Made by a program: the position numbers and the translations under genes | Part shown: positions 1 through 14,300 of the stretch, one piece after another | Numbering within the stretch: position 1 is the stretch's first letter | Layout of the letters: every line of letters begins with the position of its first letter | Notes under the pieces: generated by a model | Database searches by the model: none | Seen by the model: only the letters and a program-made list of their open reading frames with translations | Told to the model about the DNA's origin: nothing | Source of the DNA: Serinus canaria | Lineage: Eukaryota > Chordata > Aves > Passeriformes > Fringillidae | Reading direction: 5' to 3' | Length of the DNA stretch: 64,000 nucleotides | Assembly: GCF_022539315.1 (NCBI RefSeq) | Contig: NC_066333.1 | Coordinates: forward strand, 6,643,501-6,707,500

Positions 1-884
1 ACTAAACTACTAAGTGTCCTTTAAAAGAACTCAGGGAAAGAAATATGAAGCCACTTCATAGAGAATTTTACTGAGTGTTTGGTGGAGTATGAGCCTACAT
101 GGTCATCTGCTCTGAGCCTGCCAGGTTTATCTGCTCTGGGGGAGTTCTTGTCACTTTGATACCCAGTAGTCACACTGAAAATATAAGATTGGGGTGGTTG
201 AGGGAACAGCTCCTTGGAGGTCTTTAGTCCAGCCACCCATTTGAAGTGGAGCTACTGGGTACTGAACCAGCTCAGCCATGGATTTGCCAGGCTGGTTGGA
301 AACTCTCCAAGGAAGGTTTGTGGCCTCTGTGGGTGACCAGTCCAGAGCTGCCAGTCCTACCCTCCTAATGAGGAATTTGTCTCTTATGTTAAATAAGATT
401 TTCCCAAGTTACAGCTTTCTGCTGTTGCCTCTTGGTGTATAAAAGAGAAAGGTTATTTAGAACACACATTCAAATGGTTGTAAGCTGGTTTTACATCACC
501 CCCACCCTCCTTGCCCAGACAGAACTGGGACAGTGCCCTCAGCTGCTCCCTGTAGAGTGTGTGCTGCAGGACCCCTGACCATCTTGCAGTCCTCCCTCCT
601 GGCTCCTCCTCAGTGTCTCAACATCCCCTTGAACTGAGAGACCCAAAACTAGAGACAGGACTCCTGGCACAGCCTTGCTAGGGATAATTGAAGGGGGTTA
701 GCACCTCCCTCAGCCTCCTGGTCACACTTTGCCCAGTGCAGCCTACTGTGAGCTTTCCCTTTTCCATGAGAGAGCACTGTTGGCTCAAATTCAATATGGC
801 ATTTGCCCTAAGTCCCAGGCTCCTTTCAGACAGGCTGTAAACTCTTAATTTACCTCATCATAAATTTAGTGAATATCTTCTCAG
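1..884. other. Intron 5 of gene A (partial)
   Basis: No coding exon was found here. The equivalent of the preceding TGM exon (FEEDIL...) must lie upstream of the window. Most of positions 190-840 looks like a degraded CR1 LINE in antisense orientation. Confidence 0.6.
190..840 (-). repeat. CR1 LINE fragment, antisense, degraded
   Basis: The + strand begins with a CR1-like 3' end in reverse (ctccttggaggtctttagtc) and continues with typical antisense CR1 text such as the stretches around 520-780. It lies in intron 5 of gene A. The boundaries are approximate. Confidence 0.5.
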
Positions 885-3800
885 GTCAACGCCAACGATG
901 ACCAAGGGGTGGTGCTAGGAAACTGGAGTGGAAAGTATGAGGGTGGCAAAAATCCCACCAGCTGGACAGGAAGTGGTGAAATCCTGCAAAGCTGGAAGAA
1001 ATCAGGATTCAAACCTGTTAAATATGGACAATGTTGGGTTTTTGCAGCAGTGCTGACTACAGGTATGTTTTATGTCCCACACATGACTGACATTGCACAG
1101 ATTCTATTAAAATCAGCACTAATTTAGCTTCCTCTATGGAAGCCTTTGAAGACATTACTATGCTAAATGAAACCTGCAGAAATATTGCTTTCTGACTGTG
1201 GCTTTCTCTTCACTCCTTAGTGCTTAGATGTCTGGGGATTCCCACTCGTACCATTACAAACTTCAGCTCTGCCCATGATGCAGATGGAAATCTGCGTGTG
1301 GATGAGTTTTATGATGCAGAAGGAAATCATTTGGAGAGGGGAGCTGACAGCGTGTGGTAAGCCTCAATGTTTAATAACAGAGCTTATTAATGTCTACAGA
1401 GCATAGAGTCTAATGACAAATTCTTTATCTTCTTTAAAATTGCCTTAAAAACTACTACACACAAAGAAAGTATCAATAAAAAATACCACAGAATAATACT
1501 ACAAGACTTGGTGTTTTCACTGTTTCTCAGTTAAACAAAGAATTGTGACACCAATTACAACAGTTAATTGAAGCCAGGACAGGCATAATTCAGTTATGAT
1601 GCCACAGATGGCTGAAAATTTGCAATATTGCACTGGATGTATCAAACAGTGGTGACTTAACCTAGTTTGAAACTATTCTTCAAAACCAGTTCACATTAAA
1701 CTGTAAAAGTTCAACAGAACCAGCTTTCTTGCAGTGGCATCATTTGCAGTGAAAGTAATTTAACTACCGCTTCTAAGCATCAACTGCAGCTCAAACAAGC
1801 TTGCATTCAGCAAAGAGCAGAAGTAGTCCCTCAGTTTCTGTCTTGTTCACTCCCCTTCTTCTTCTGGACCCATTCTATCTGCAGGTGACATGTAGAACTG
1901 TAGCATTGTGCCAGAAGGAAACCTAAAGCTAAAACTTTAAGGAAGTGTGTGGAGCTTTTGGAGAAGAATAGGCTCAAGGCATTTTTATAACCTCACAAAT
2001 TTGTTTTCTGCCCTTGAACATTTATATTTTTTCCACAATACAATTTTCAGCATCTTTCTAGTTAATGTAGTGAGGGTGAGGGTCAGGGTAGAAGTGGTGA
2101 GTCTCAGATAAGAGCTGTGCAAATGAAGGTATTTAATCCATGTAACTAGATGGCTGATTAAAGGAGGTGGACAGGAATCCATAAACACATACTAGTAGCT
2201 TACTCAGTTCATTCTTGCACCCAGGAATTTCCACGTCTGGAATGAAAGCTGGTTTACACGCCACGACTTGGGCCCCTCTTACAGTGGATGGCAAGTTCTG
2301 GATGCAACTCCCCAAGAAGAAAGTGGAGGTACACAAATTTTATTTCAGGATTAATGCTGAAATTTTATAAAGTCAGTCACTTTTAGAGAGAAGGAAAAAG
2401 AAAAATCATTGTAAAAGCAATTTGTCAACCTGCAGAAGAAAATACTTCATTGGTTGCATTAGAAAAGCTTCAGATCATCTGGGGATGCCAAGAAAGAAAT
2501 TAGAATTCCAGGAGCAGTTTTCACAGCAATCCCTATATTTCCAATGCAGGTATCAAATGCTGTTAAAAATTAAGGGAAAATATAAAATAAGTCAAGTGTA
2601 CTTTCAGAATAAACACAAGATACATTGATGAGTGACCTTGTATGAGAGTTTACATGAATGAAAGGGCTTGAATGGGACAGAACTCTGGGCAATTCAGGAC
2701 TCAGTGATAAAAATCTGTCTAATAATCTGCTTGCTGTCAAAGCTTATGCCTAAATTCCTTTTCCTTGATGCTGCAGGAATTTATCAGTGTGGTCCTGCCT
2801 CACGGCATGCCATCAAAGAGGGAGAAGTAGAGCTGGACTACGACGGCCCTTTTGTGTTTGCAGAAGTGAATGCAGACTGTATGTACTGGAATTATGACTC
2901 TGCAACTGGAAAGAAAACTTTGATATTCTCTAAGTCTACAGAAATTGGTGCCTCCATCAGTACAAAGGCAGTTGGTAGAGATAGTCGTGTAGATGTCACC
3001 AGGGATTATAAATATGAGGAAGGTAAGTGAAACCTCTGGTTCTTCTGATCACAGCTGCTTCATTCCCAAAAGTATAAAATTTTTCAGTTAGGAGTCTCTT
3101 AGGGCATTTGTAAAGTAGGAGCAGAATTTATACTTGCTTTATTCAATTCCCACACAAAAGGGGAGAAAAGGCACTGAGTAAAAAAAAAAAATTAAAAAAC
3201 TCTGCCTTCCCTTTCTGATACAGAGCTGCTTTGTGGGACCTAAATAAGTCAAGTCCAAGTATCTCCAAATAAAGTGTTCACTGTTCCATCTGCCTGTTGC
3301 TGACATGCACTGTCTGCCTCTGCTTAGTGAGAATTATGCTACAGTCCAGTTTTTTGTGTGTAGGATAAAAGGTCTGTTGCAGAAGCCTGAGCTAAATCAG
3401 CACTTTAAAGCAAGGCAAAGCAACTCTCTTGCCCAGGAAAAGCAACTCTTTCAAAGGGTGCAAGAGCACAGCACCTTCTCAGTCCTTCAGGTCTATCATA
3501 CCCATGTTATGTTTCTCTTTTTCTTTAGCTCATGAGCAGCTTCTGTTTCTGTTACACTGCCATTACCTCAATCCATGAGCCTTCTCCCCTCCTATGGAAA
3601 AGGGGAGTGAGGGGCTGGGTGGATGCTTGGCTGCCAGCCAGACTCAACCCACCACACAGTGCCACCAGCCTTCCCCAGCATTTGGGCCTTTCTCTGTGCT
3701 AGCAAATAAAAATTCACATTTCTAAATGTTATAGCCATAAAAAGGAATAGAAATGGGAAAAGAGGAACTTTAGATTTAAGACTTTATATTTTTAAAAAAT

Positions 3801-6800
3801 GTGATTAGAAGGACAGTGACGTTACTGACTGCAGATGGAGAAAATGAGGTATGGCTGTGGAAAAGAGAGGGCTTGTTTATCTCTCAGCACAGACACTGTG
3901 TCCTGGCTAGCTTCTCTCTAGCAGCTATGTAAAAGAAGAGATGCATGTTAACTGTTGAGGATAATTTTCATGGTTCTCCCTGACAGGCTCTGCAAAAGAA
4001 AGAGAGATTTTTAAAAAAGCCCGTAAGAAGCTGGGACTTGAGGATAAATTTGATCCTACAGCACCAAAACAAGAGGAAGTGGAACTGAAGCCTGACATCT
4101 CAGGAAAATTCAAGGTGGCTGGCTCTTTAGAAGTTGGCAAAGATCTCAACCTACTTCTGGTTCTTGAAAATTTGCAGTCTGATGCTAAGACTGTAAATGT
4201 AAATATGACTGCATGGAGTACTCTGTATACCAGAAGACGAATTAATCAGATCTGGAAGGACTCCATATCTGTCACTCTGGCCCCAAAGGAAGGTAATTTT
4301 TCAAATACCTTTTAATCATAATGGTTTTATCTGTAAAAGGGCATTGGAGGCTGCTCAGCTTGGGGGAAAAAGCTCTAACAAACTGCAATCCTAAATCCCT
4401 GGGTAGAAATGGCTGAGAAAAGTATTACATTACACATACATTAACTAGTCATGTTTCACACTATCATGTCCCCAAGTGCTTTTCACATTTTGGAAAATGT
4501 TACCATTAGGAGCCTGGGTTAAGAGATGTGTCAGCACCTCCAACATGAGGTGAAAGATCATTGAATCACAACTGATACTGTCTTGTATCAATCTTAGGCT
4601 TCAAGTCATTAGTGAGAAGCAGAAATAATACTTCATTTCTTTAATATGTAATTTAGCTTCTGGAGAGGCACCAGCAAACTCCTTTAACTCCAGCTGTTGC
4701 ATCTTTCAGAGCAATAGGGGGGAAAACAAGTCAGGCAATACAGCAGTAGTGAATTGAGAAGGGATAACATTAAAGAAATCACTATCTATCTAAAGCAAAC
4801 AGACAGATTTGCATTAATTAATTAATTAAACTTGGCAGTGATGGCTGAAGGCCCTCCTAGTCCTAGTCACAGCATAAAAGGAAAATACTAATGTTACATA
4901 TGAAGCTCTGTGGGCTTATAAAAGCATGTACCAATTCCTTTTATTTTCCTTCTAGAAAAACAATTCCCCATTAAGATAAAGTATCCTGAATACCAGCAGC
5001 AGTTAACTACAGACAAAACAATCCAGGTCACAGCTTTATGTCATGTAAAAGATGGGATTCCAGTGCTTGTGAAAAGAAACATCACCCTGGACAATCCTGA
5101 CATTGCCATACAGGTAAATTCCCTTTGTTGTAACTGCAGTGGCAGAGAAAAGGGAAAGGGAGTTCTTTGAGAGCATTTTATTCCCTGAAAGAAATGCTCT
5201 GCTCACTTTCTGCCATGGCTCATCACAGCCTCTCAAAATATCTCCTCTCCTGACTCCTGAAAAGGCTCAGCTGGGAAAGAACACTGAGAACCTGGCCTCA
5301 CAAGCATTTTCTTTGCCCAGGTACTTGGTGAAGCAAAAGTGAACAAGGAGGTGGTTGTGGAGGTGGCATTCACCAATCCCATCAAAGAGGAGCTGAAGGA
5401 CTGTGTGCTGCAGGTGGAGGGCAGTGACCTGCTCCAAGGGGTCCTGGAGCTACGGTGGGTACCAGAAACATCTCCTGCTATCAAACATTCAGGAATGTGG
5501 GCAGGGATGAGCTGGAACTGACCTGGGGGATGAGACATCATTTTCTTCCAGCTGTCAGCTGGGAGGCACAGGTTATGAGCACACAGTGATGAACCAGCTC
5601 TTCATCTAGGCTGGGCTTTGGCTCCATGGTTTGGGAGGTCAAATAATTGCTGTCATAATTGGACAGAACTTGTTTTCCTGCCTATCTAGCAGGACCACAC
5701 ACTTCTAGAGAGAAAAATCATGCTTAGCCAAGCTGTAAATGTTGCTGAGGCTGTCTATCCTGCTATAGGCCAGACAGTTTGCACCTTCTTGTTGTGATCA
5801 AAGGCCAACAATAGGATACACAACTATTTCTGTCCATACTTACCCAAATTACAACATACCAGGATATTTTTTTTCACTTTATTAAATGGACTGCAGGTGC
5901 CAATCTGGGTGCACAGCATTGCAAACAAATTGTATTTATACCTGACAGGTAGAAACACATGTAAAAAGCAGATACAGCAGTGTCTCAGCTTTGGGAACAA
6001 AAATTAATACTGCTTAGACACAGGTTGTGATCTCAAGGGGTGGGACCTCTGAAAAGCACAAAGCCAGGTCTGCTCCATGCTCAGCTCTTCCAGACACAGC
6101 AGATCACAGTTTGAGGATAGATTTTGCAGAACAGGCTAAACCATGCCAAGAAGCCTTTTCCAAAATGAGAGCTACAGGCACACTCATTTTCAAGCTCTGC
6201 TTTCAGAACTGTATAAAATAATTATTTTAGGAGGTTAATAAACAGAGTCAAGAAACTATTTGATGATGTTGAGATAGTGATTGAGAAGACTGGAATAAAA
6301 TACTTTTTTTTTTTTTACTATAGATCCCAGTTGCCTATTATCTGCTTTGGTGATTTTGTAACTTTTTCTGCCCTTTTCCCTTCAGTATTTCATAATTGAA
6401 ACAGAAAGATTAAATTTTCAGACTGTCCCTCATTTTGTACAGACAAGAAATTGCACAAAAATTTCAATGTATCCTCACAAATGCAGTTATTTCTGGAAAA
6501 TGCCTGGGATGTAGGAACATGGGATATAGGAACATGCTCTTCAGCTGAATACACAGACAAACACAAACAAACAAACACAGCAACTTAACATTGCCATTTG
6601 CACTTGAGCAATTAGGAATGGTTCATCCTGTCATTTATAAGCTCTCCTGAGGGAATTTACCAACCTCCTGTTGTCTATCCCACACAATTTTGTCCTCAGG
6701 CAAGACAAGACAATATGTCAGAGTAACAGAAAAACATTAACAAGTTTCCCGGAGTTACAAAACATTTTAACTTCCATTCAGAATTTCCTGCTCTGTAAAC

Positions 6801-7338
6801 ACTGAGGTTTCCTTGGTGCTATACTCCATTCTAATTCAAGGGTTGATCTGAACATTCTGCAAGGTCTCTGGTTGTTCTTTTGCAATGATTCAGTGATGTG
6901 TTTTACACCCTCTGTTCTGCATGAAATCTTATCTCACATATTATGATGTCCCCCTTTGTGGGCTTATCTGGGTTACTGCATAATGAATTGGTGAGAGCCT
7001 TTAATGTACGGATTTGAGTCTTTAAATACTTATCAGATAGTCAAGCCATGTGTGATCATCTCATGGCCATCTTACTTTGAAATGATAAGAGTTCTTACTC
7101 CAGGAGGAAGATGATTAGTGAAGACACTGAAGCATGATGCATAAGCCTGATTTCAACTTATATTTTCCCTCTGTTTCCTTTTTTTTTTAGCATACCACCA
7201 CTGAAAGCCACTGAGAAATCCAGTACCAAGCTTAAACTTATCCCTTCTGAGGCGGGTCCCAAACATCTACTTGTTAATTTCTTCTGTGATAAATTTGCAG
7301 ATATCAAGACCTTTAAGATGGTAAATGTGATTAACTAA
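885..7338 (+). CDS. Gene A: TGM3-like transglutaminase, 3' part only (last 8 coding exons)
   Basis: This is a calcium-dependent protein-glutamine gamma-glutamyltransferase, which crosslinks Gln to Lys side chains. Coding exons: 885-1062, 1221-1356, 2225-2328, 2777-3022, 3987-4292, 4956-5113, 5321-5454, 7191-7338 (stop TAA). All have AG/GT borders and compatible phases, and they correspond to exons 6-13 of the complete genes downstream. The catalytic Cys is in [10 protein letters not shown] (TGT 1032-1034), His in NFHVWNE (2232-2234) and Asp in GWQVLDATP (2301-2303). The transition-state Trp is at 924-926, in GNWSG. The first beta-barrel reads [17 protein letters not shown] and NMTAW, closest to my memory of mammalian TGM3. 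The calcium-site-3 loop DADGNLRVD has Arg where TGM3 has Ser. The first five coding exons lie upstream of the window. Naming it TGM3-like is an inference from these motifs. Confidence 0.93.
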
Positions 7339-7500
7339 CATGAAGATTTACAAGGAGTGGTCTGTGTGTGTATAAACTGAACAAAATGTGATAAGAAATC
7401 TTGTATAGAAAACAATGAAATAATCAGCAAAACAAATCTTCACTTCCTCTGGTAAAGGGTCACCAACACCATATCATTGCAATTTTACACTGTAATTTTA

Positions 7501-7506
7501 AATAAA
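7501..7506 (+). terminator. Polyadenylation signal of gene A
   Basis: An AATAAA lies 163 bp after the gene A stop codon. No earlier AATAAA is seen in the 3'UTR. Confidence 0.75.
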
Positions 7507-10500
7507 CTGAGGAATGGTTGATTGTTCATTTACTGTTGTGAATATCCATGTTATTAAAAAGAACATTTTACCTTCTTCTTAAAGACTTTTTGACTTCTGT
7601 CTGGCTTACTTTGGAATTAATTCCTCCTGGCTCCAGATGCCTCAGCACACACATTCACAAACTCATTGTTACTTAGTGATTTTTTTTTTTTTTTTTTGGT
7701 AAATCACAGTGACCAAATGAGGCATAGGATATGTTCATCAGGAATTTGGGTGGTGTCCAATTTGAGAGGCATTCAACAAACACATGGGGGTAATTGCCCA
7801 GCTCAGCGTGCATATTTTGTACATAGTTTACAATGTTGATATTTTGCACTTGCTGAAAGTCTTCTTTGGGAATAAAAGGCAGGACAATCTTAAGCCTGAG
7901 GGTATTTTTGCTTGAGAAGAGTTAGGAATTCTTCACTATAGATTATTTGTCAGGAAGTTATCTCTTAGATTTGAGTTTAGTAAGGCAAACTTCACCCCTG
8001 TATGGGGGACTACAGGCTAAATGCTGGGTTCCAGTGAAGTAGGTGTAGCCCAGAGAGTGACTGGGTTTGTGGGCAATAACTGTGTAACAAAAACTCCAGC
8101 TCTGACTGAAAATGACTCTGTAGGTGAAGTGGATGGAAAGACAAGCTGCTGCTCTGGCACTGTTGGGCCAGGAAGAAATAAAATCTTAGTTCTGTGCCCC
8201 AGCTTCCACCACACTGAAGAGGGTACTGGGACCTGTCATGGGGACTTCATTCACTGTTGAGGAGCCCAGGCTCAGACTGGTTATAAAGTCCTTTTGTCCT
8301 TAGCCAGCAAAGTTGCAGTGGCAGGGCACCTGCAGCCCCCTGGTTTCCTGCTGCCATCACAGGATGTCAGTGGGAGAGCACAGGGACACCAGATGGGGTG
8401 AGCTCTGCAAAGAGCCCTCACTGGCACCTCCTCTTTCCTGCTGGTGCTCCTCAAGGCTTGCCAAGAGCTCTCAGAACTGCCTGGGTGTAGAGGGTGATCT
8501 TGCCCCCCAATGAGTTGCAGCTGGGTCAGTTGCTGAAGATTGGAGGTGGGCTGATCTTAACAGGCCACACTGCAATCAATAAGAACTAGTGTTAGATAAG
8601 AGTAAGGAAAGAGGAGTGAGGAGAGTCAGATCACTGCCAGGACCTGGAGCAGTCAGTGTGCAGAGGAGCTGCCTGTGAGGAGCATCAAGCAGGTATGAAG
8701 CTCTGATAATGTGAGATCCTCGTGCTATGATGATGAGAGAACCTTTGCCATCTAAGACAACACCTGGGTTGGAAGGGACCCCAAAGATATCTGGTTCCAG
8801 TCCCCTGTTGTGGGCAGGGACACACAGAAACCAGACCAGGTATCTCAGAGTCCCATTCAAGCTGGCTTTGAACACTTCCAGGGATGGGGCAGCCACAGCT
8901 CCTCTGGGCAGCCTGAGCCAGGGCCTCAGCCCCTCACAGGGAAGAATTTCTCCCTAACATCCAATCTAAACCTAGTCTGTGTCAGTTTGGAGCCATTCCT
9001 CCTTGTCCTGCCACTCCACACCCTTGTAACCAGTCTCTCTCCATCTTCCTGGCAGGCTCCCTTCAAGTACTGGCAGGCACAGTTAGATCACCCAAATTCT
9101 CTTTTCCAGGCTGAAGAAACCAAATTCCCTTGGATTTCCTCACAGGAGAGGAGCTCCATCCCTCTGATCATCTTGGTGGCCTCCTCTGGGCTACAGTAAA
9201 CCACAGTAGAAGTTCAAACTCAAGCACAGCCTTGAGTTTAGAATGCAGATATACACAAAATTAATTCTTTTTACATCTCTTGTGTGTGTGAAACACCCAG
9301 ATTGTGCTGAAGTCAAGTGATTGCACAAGCAGAAATGAGAGAAACCTTTAAATCAGACCCTCCCCAGCAACACTCCCTGCACATGAAATTAATGAGTGTG
9401 AGTAAAAGACAACCTCAACACAGACTTAAGGAGGAGATTCTGCAATGGGGATTTTTGGTAAAATTTAAATTGCTTTTCCCTTTGTAGCAAAAAAGTAGAA
9501 ACAAGACAATTGTAAGGTGGATTTAGTTACTCTGGGGATATGAACAGTGGACAAAATTATAAAAGAGATAAATAATAAAAGTTTTTCTCTGAAAGTTAGC
9601 AAATTATACTGCAAGTCCAAGACACTGATACAAGGGGAAAAGAGGAACAAAGTATTTTGAACCATTTTGGATGAGGGGTGGGTGGAATTGAGCTGGGACA
9701 AACACCTGTGACAAGGTTCAGCCATTAGTCACTTAGGAACCATGACTGCTGCATTCCAAAGGGATTGCAACAGCAGCTGCTGGTGCTTTGCTGTGGGGAA
9801 GGTGAGACTGGCAGGTGCCAGTTTGGGATGTAGGCCAGGCTGAGAGAGGCTCTGGTGGCTGGGCCAGCACCACCGTGGGCGTGCCTCGCCGAGGCCAAGG
9901 AGGTGGTTACAGCCAAGACAGAAAAAGTGTTCTGAGACGTAATTACGTGTGTGAGCAGCAAGGAAGAAGAAAGGAAACAGTCAAATGCCAGTGGGAGCAA
10001 TGTGTAACATCTGAGGCAATCACTGTAAGTACTGAACTTAAGAACTGGTCGATGCGGTTTGTCACTAGGGCCCTGTGTGAAGACCGGGCAACATCAGAGG
10101 CTTGTGGCTCTTATGGTTTCCAAGGAATATGAATTAAGGAAAAGAGAAAAAGACCAACTGAAGTAGCTCTGGACAGCAATCAAACCCATTTGAGGTGATT
10201 CCCGGAAGAAGCCTTGACAGCCTGAACATCCTGGAGACTTCCAAGGGAAGGAAGAAGCGCTGAATTATAACGTAAGTGGGGATGTGCTGTGCCAGGTGTG
10301 CTGTGCCTGGTGGGAAAGGCTTTGGGACAGGGCTAGCATGACTGTCACATTAGTAAGTACTCTTGGTCTTTGTAATAGGAAAGCAAAGTTTCTCTAAAAG
10401 GTACAAAGCCTGTCTTGTAAAATCAACCTCAGAAACAGCTGCTGGAGCTTAACTTTTGCTATTTCAGTTGGTTTTTCTTTCTCTGTAACTTAAAATTCAG

Positions 10501-11350
10501 ACTAATTTAAGTCTTTACTGAGTGCTAAAACATGGTCAGTGGGGCTGCAGAATCTTAAGCAGATAATCCTCTTCAAAACTACATCATTTTATTACTCGTG
10601 CTCTTTTACAAAGTGATGGTACAACACCAAAAATAAATGTATTCATGAACCCAAAAAGAAATATAGTCATGGTTGTTAAAATAGACGGGCTTAAAGTTTT
10701 TGCTGACAAAAAGTACTCAAGGTTATTAGTTTGTTGAAATAAAACTTTTGGGAAATACTAATATATGGAGCTAACTTAACAGGTAAACAAATGCTTGTTT
10801 CTAGTGGGAGCTTATAATTTTATTTGTCAGAGGGTATTGGAGATAATATTAGACCCAAAAAAACCCTCTGAAACCAACCTGCAGCTATTGGACAAACCCA
10901 GAAGTGACATTAACCAGCTTGGAAGTTAAGTCATCAGGAAATGCTCCTTTTTCCTTCAGACAGCTTTTACGTCCCACCACGCTCCCTATTTCCTCATCCT
11001 TAAAGATAACTTATTCCTGGCACACCTATTATCTTTGTAGGAAGTTCTTCTTCTCCTGGGATTCAAGAGCATGCATTTCCTCTGAGTAAATAATTTTGGT
11101 ATCTCCTCCCATAATTACACCCACGTTGAGTAGGAACTCTGGCATTAGACAGACATATATTATAGGAACCAGTTAATTCGTTTGACAATTTACAGGTATT
11201 AATAACACCTGCTAAGTACCTCTCCCTTCTCTCAAATTTCAGCTGACAGCACCAAAAGATTGCTGGGTTTTTCCTTTTTATGATTGATGTGACTTGGACA
11301 TCCTTGAAGAACAAAGTAGAAGTTGTATGCAGTTCTAATAAGCTGAGGGA
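7507..11350. other. Intergenic region between genes A and B
   Basis: I see no conserved coding exon here. It holds a T-run at 7681-7699 and an antisense CR1 (8735-9200). The 5' leader and promoter of gene B must be in the last part, but I see no convincing TATA box. A good donor-like site (AACGTAAGT, GT at 10272-10273) and an acceptor-like ATTTCAG near 11241 could bound a 5' noncoding exon of gene B; this is not supported further. Confidence 0.5.
8735..9200 (-). repeat. CR1 LINE 3' fragment, antisense
   Basis: The + strand reads the reverse of a CR1 3' end (gggttggaagggaccccaaa), then the usual CR1 order: a gggatggggcagccacagct block, a cctcacagggaagaatttct block and a catccaatctaaacct block. 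It is in the A-B intergenic region. Confidence 0.85.
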
Positions 11351-14300
11351 ATGGCAGGTGAGTTCTGCAAGTCATTTGCTTCCCTTCAGCAGATATTTAC
11401 TCAGGGCTGCTTTCTCAGGATTCATGCCCTGTAGGTATCTGCTCAAATTTCTTATCTGAAGGTAATTTTGTATTGTAATTTGTTCTTGCACTTCATTTTC
11501 AAGGTTTTAATGTTGTTATTACAAATACTTGTTTGAGAATGATTTTTGTGTTAAACAGAGGATATTGGGACATGGAGGAGAAAAGAAATTTTAATTACTT
11601 TAAAAGGCACCATTTTTAAAATGCTTTGTCAGAGATGTGTTATGCTTGGTATTAACAAAATTTGTGTAATCCATTCTAATGAAGCTGTGAGCATGGAACT
11701 TATAGATGGGAATTCAAAGATACATTAAAACCCTACCAAAGGAAAACAGTAATTGAGAGCATCTCTGCTTTTTCAAGTTTAAAATGAAGATGATTATTGA
11801 GCTGGGCAGTTGCAAAGCAGGGTTTTTTCTCACTTAATGCTGGAAAAACATTTACAAATCAGCTTTGCAGGGCAAGCAGCAGCTAACTGCAGCTTGCTAT
11901 TGTCCCATACGTTCATGCTAAAAATTCTCCTTTTCAGCCCATCAATATTTTCTCACATCACCTCTTTGTGGTCTTAAACTACCAGGAAAAAACCTCTAAA
12001 ACTCTTCCTTGAATTTAATTATAACACTTTTTTACAAAATTAGTTTTACTCTTACCTCTTCTTAGATGTAAATTGTGGTTTAATATGCAGCTGTATTGTT
12101 TCAGATCTGACTACTATTTTACTGATAAGCTCTGTGGTATAGACCTAGAAGCTTGTTTGAAGATCCCTACAATAATATTGCATAGGCATTAATCCATCCT
12201 TTCCATCCTATTCTTTTTGTTGTTATTATTGTTCTCCTTTGATTTCCCTTTAAAATGGTGGTGGTCATGTGTCCCCATCCTGTCCCCACTCCTCCCACCC
12301 TCAACCTCACTGCACTTATGACATTTTGATAAAAATTACTTAGAAGAGCCTTCACCAAGGTACTTGCCCTGAGCATTTGTCAAAACTTGAAGCACAATGC
12401 TCCAGGTGTGCTTTGTAGAGTCTCCCAGGGCAGACAGAAACACAGAAGGTGCTCAGCATTCCAAAGACAGCATAACTGCTCAGGTTGGAGCATGGCAAGA
12501 AAACAGGGAAGGGAAAACAGTCTTGCAAGGAATATCATATTCATATTTGCTTGCCAACAAGGCAGTTTAGCATTTGAGGTGTCAGGAGCCACTTTATGGG
12601 GTTCAAACCACAAACCATAATAACAGCATATGTGCAGGAGGACACAATACCAGAGAACTCCAAGTACACTGCAAGAATTCTTCTATGACATGAAGTTACT
12701 GCCTACTAGAACAGAACTCCAGTGGTCCAGCTGCCACTTTGAACATGCTAGATTCAGACAGATGGATTGATTTGTCAAAAGCTTCAGCATGTCCTCAGAT
12801 ACCTCTTGTTCATCCATATGAGACAGATGATCTCTCACTATGCGTTTTTCCTTGCATCTAGGCCAAATGGCATCAGGATCTAAGCAGAAAAAGTAAGATG
12901 TCCTAATTGCCATTCCTGTGACCCTAAAAATATGTATGTTGAAAACATGGAAGGGCTACAGGACGATTTCTTTGGTGCTGATCATGAAGTGACACCAATT
13001 TGCCCCCAGTAAATTTCTTTTTAAGTCCAGGGGTAAAAGAGCATCCGACCCTGTATAGGAAGTACATAAGTGCTCTTTAACAAAACCCAAGGAAAGATTT
13101 CCATTATTGACCAATAGACTTAATTTAATGGGGCATCTGCTTTTTAGTTGTACTTCCTCCCACAAAAGGTAATTGCTCTTAGTAACCTCACCCTGCCACT
13201 AAACAGCAAATGACCTCATGCCAGCTGCTTCTTCATGACTTTTCTCGTGTTTTATAGACCTGACCCCAACACACATCAGCTGGCAGCCATCAGTGAATGC
13301 AGCCAACCACCACACTGACAGATATGCCAACACCGAGCTGACCGTGAGGCGAGGACAACCCTTCAGCATCACCCTGTACTTCAACAGGCCAAGGCAGAAT
13401 GGGGAGAGCCTGGGGTTTGTCACTGAAATAGGTAACGCTCCCATGGCTGATCCATGTTCCCACAGAGCTGTAATCTTTACTCCTTGTAGTTCTCTCCCTA
13501 TTCTATTTAGAGATGTGATTTTTCTGCCTGTATTTTTGGTGCTTCCCGCACCCCAGTGTGCTCAATTTCAACTGTAAGGTTAATGTTTGCCACAGACATA
13601 TTTTATGAAAAATCCTTTTGTTAGGATCTTTTCTCCTGAGAAGCTGGGAAGCTTCAGCTTCTCCATGTTTTGCTGCTTTGGAATGGGATTTGGAGAATTG
13701 TTTACCCAGCATGTGAAATTGTTTTTACTTGATGACCAATGACAGCCACCTGTGTCGAGGCTGTGAGCAGTCACAAGATTTTATTATCATTCCATTCTTT
13801 CCTTTCCTAGCCTTCTGATGAAATCCTTTCTTCTATTCTATTAGTATAGCTTTAATATATCATTTTCTTTTAATATAATATATATAATAAAATAACAAAT
13901 CAGCCTTCTGAAACATGGAGTCAAGATTCTCATCTCTTCCCTCACCCTGGGACCCCTGTGAACAGCACCCCCAGTGCTGAAACCCCGCTCTGGGGTGGAA
14001 ACCAGTGACTCCTTCTCTGTGGCAGGGCCATCCCCCTCGGAGTCCCATCGCACGAGGGCAGCATTCAGCCTCTCTGAGGCGGGGGGCAGTGGCTGGAGTG
14101 CTGCCCAGGGACCCAGTGACTCTGCAGCCATGAACTTCACCATTGCCAGCCCAGCCAACGCCGTCATCGGCCGGTACAACCTCACCCTCCGCGTCACCGC
14201 AGGCAACAAGATCTTCTCCAGATACCTGGGCCAGTTTGTGCTACTCTTCAACCCCTGGTGCCCAGGTAGGTGCCAATGCCTTTGCTCTTGGACACAGCTG

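Noticed and set aside
9815..10132. A 105-codon + strand open frame in the A-B intergenic region
   Set aside because: No conserved domain or splice neighbours. The composition is ordinary for intergenic DNA.
10272..11241. Possible 5' noncoding exon and intron for gene B
   Set aside because: A good donor-like and an acceptor-like site exist, but noncoding exons cannot be confirmed without transcripts.
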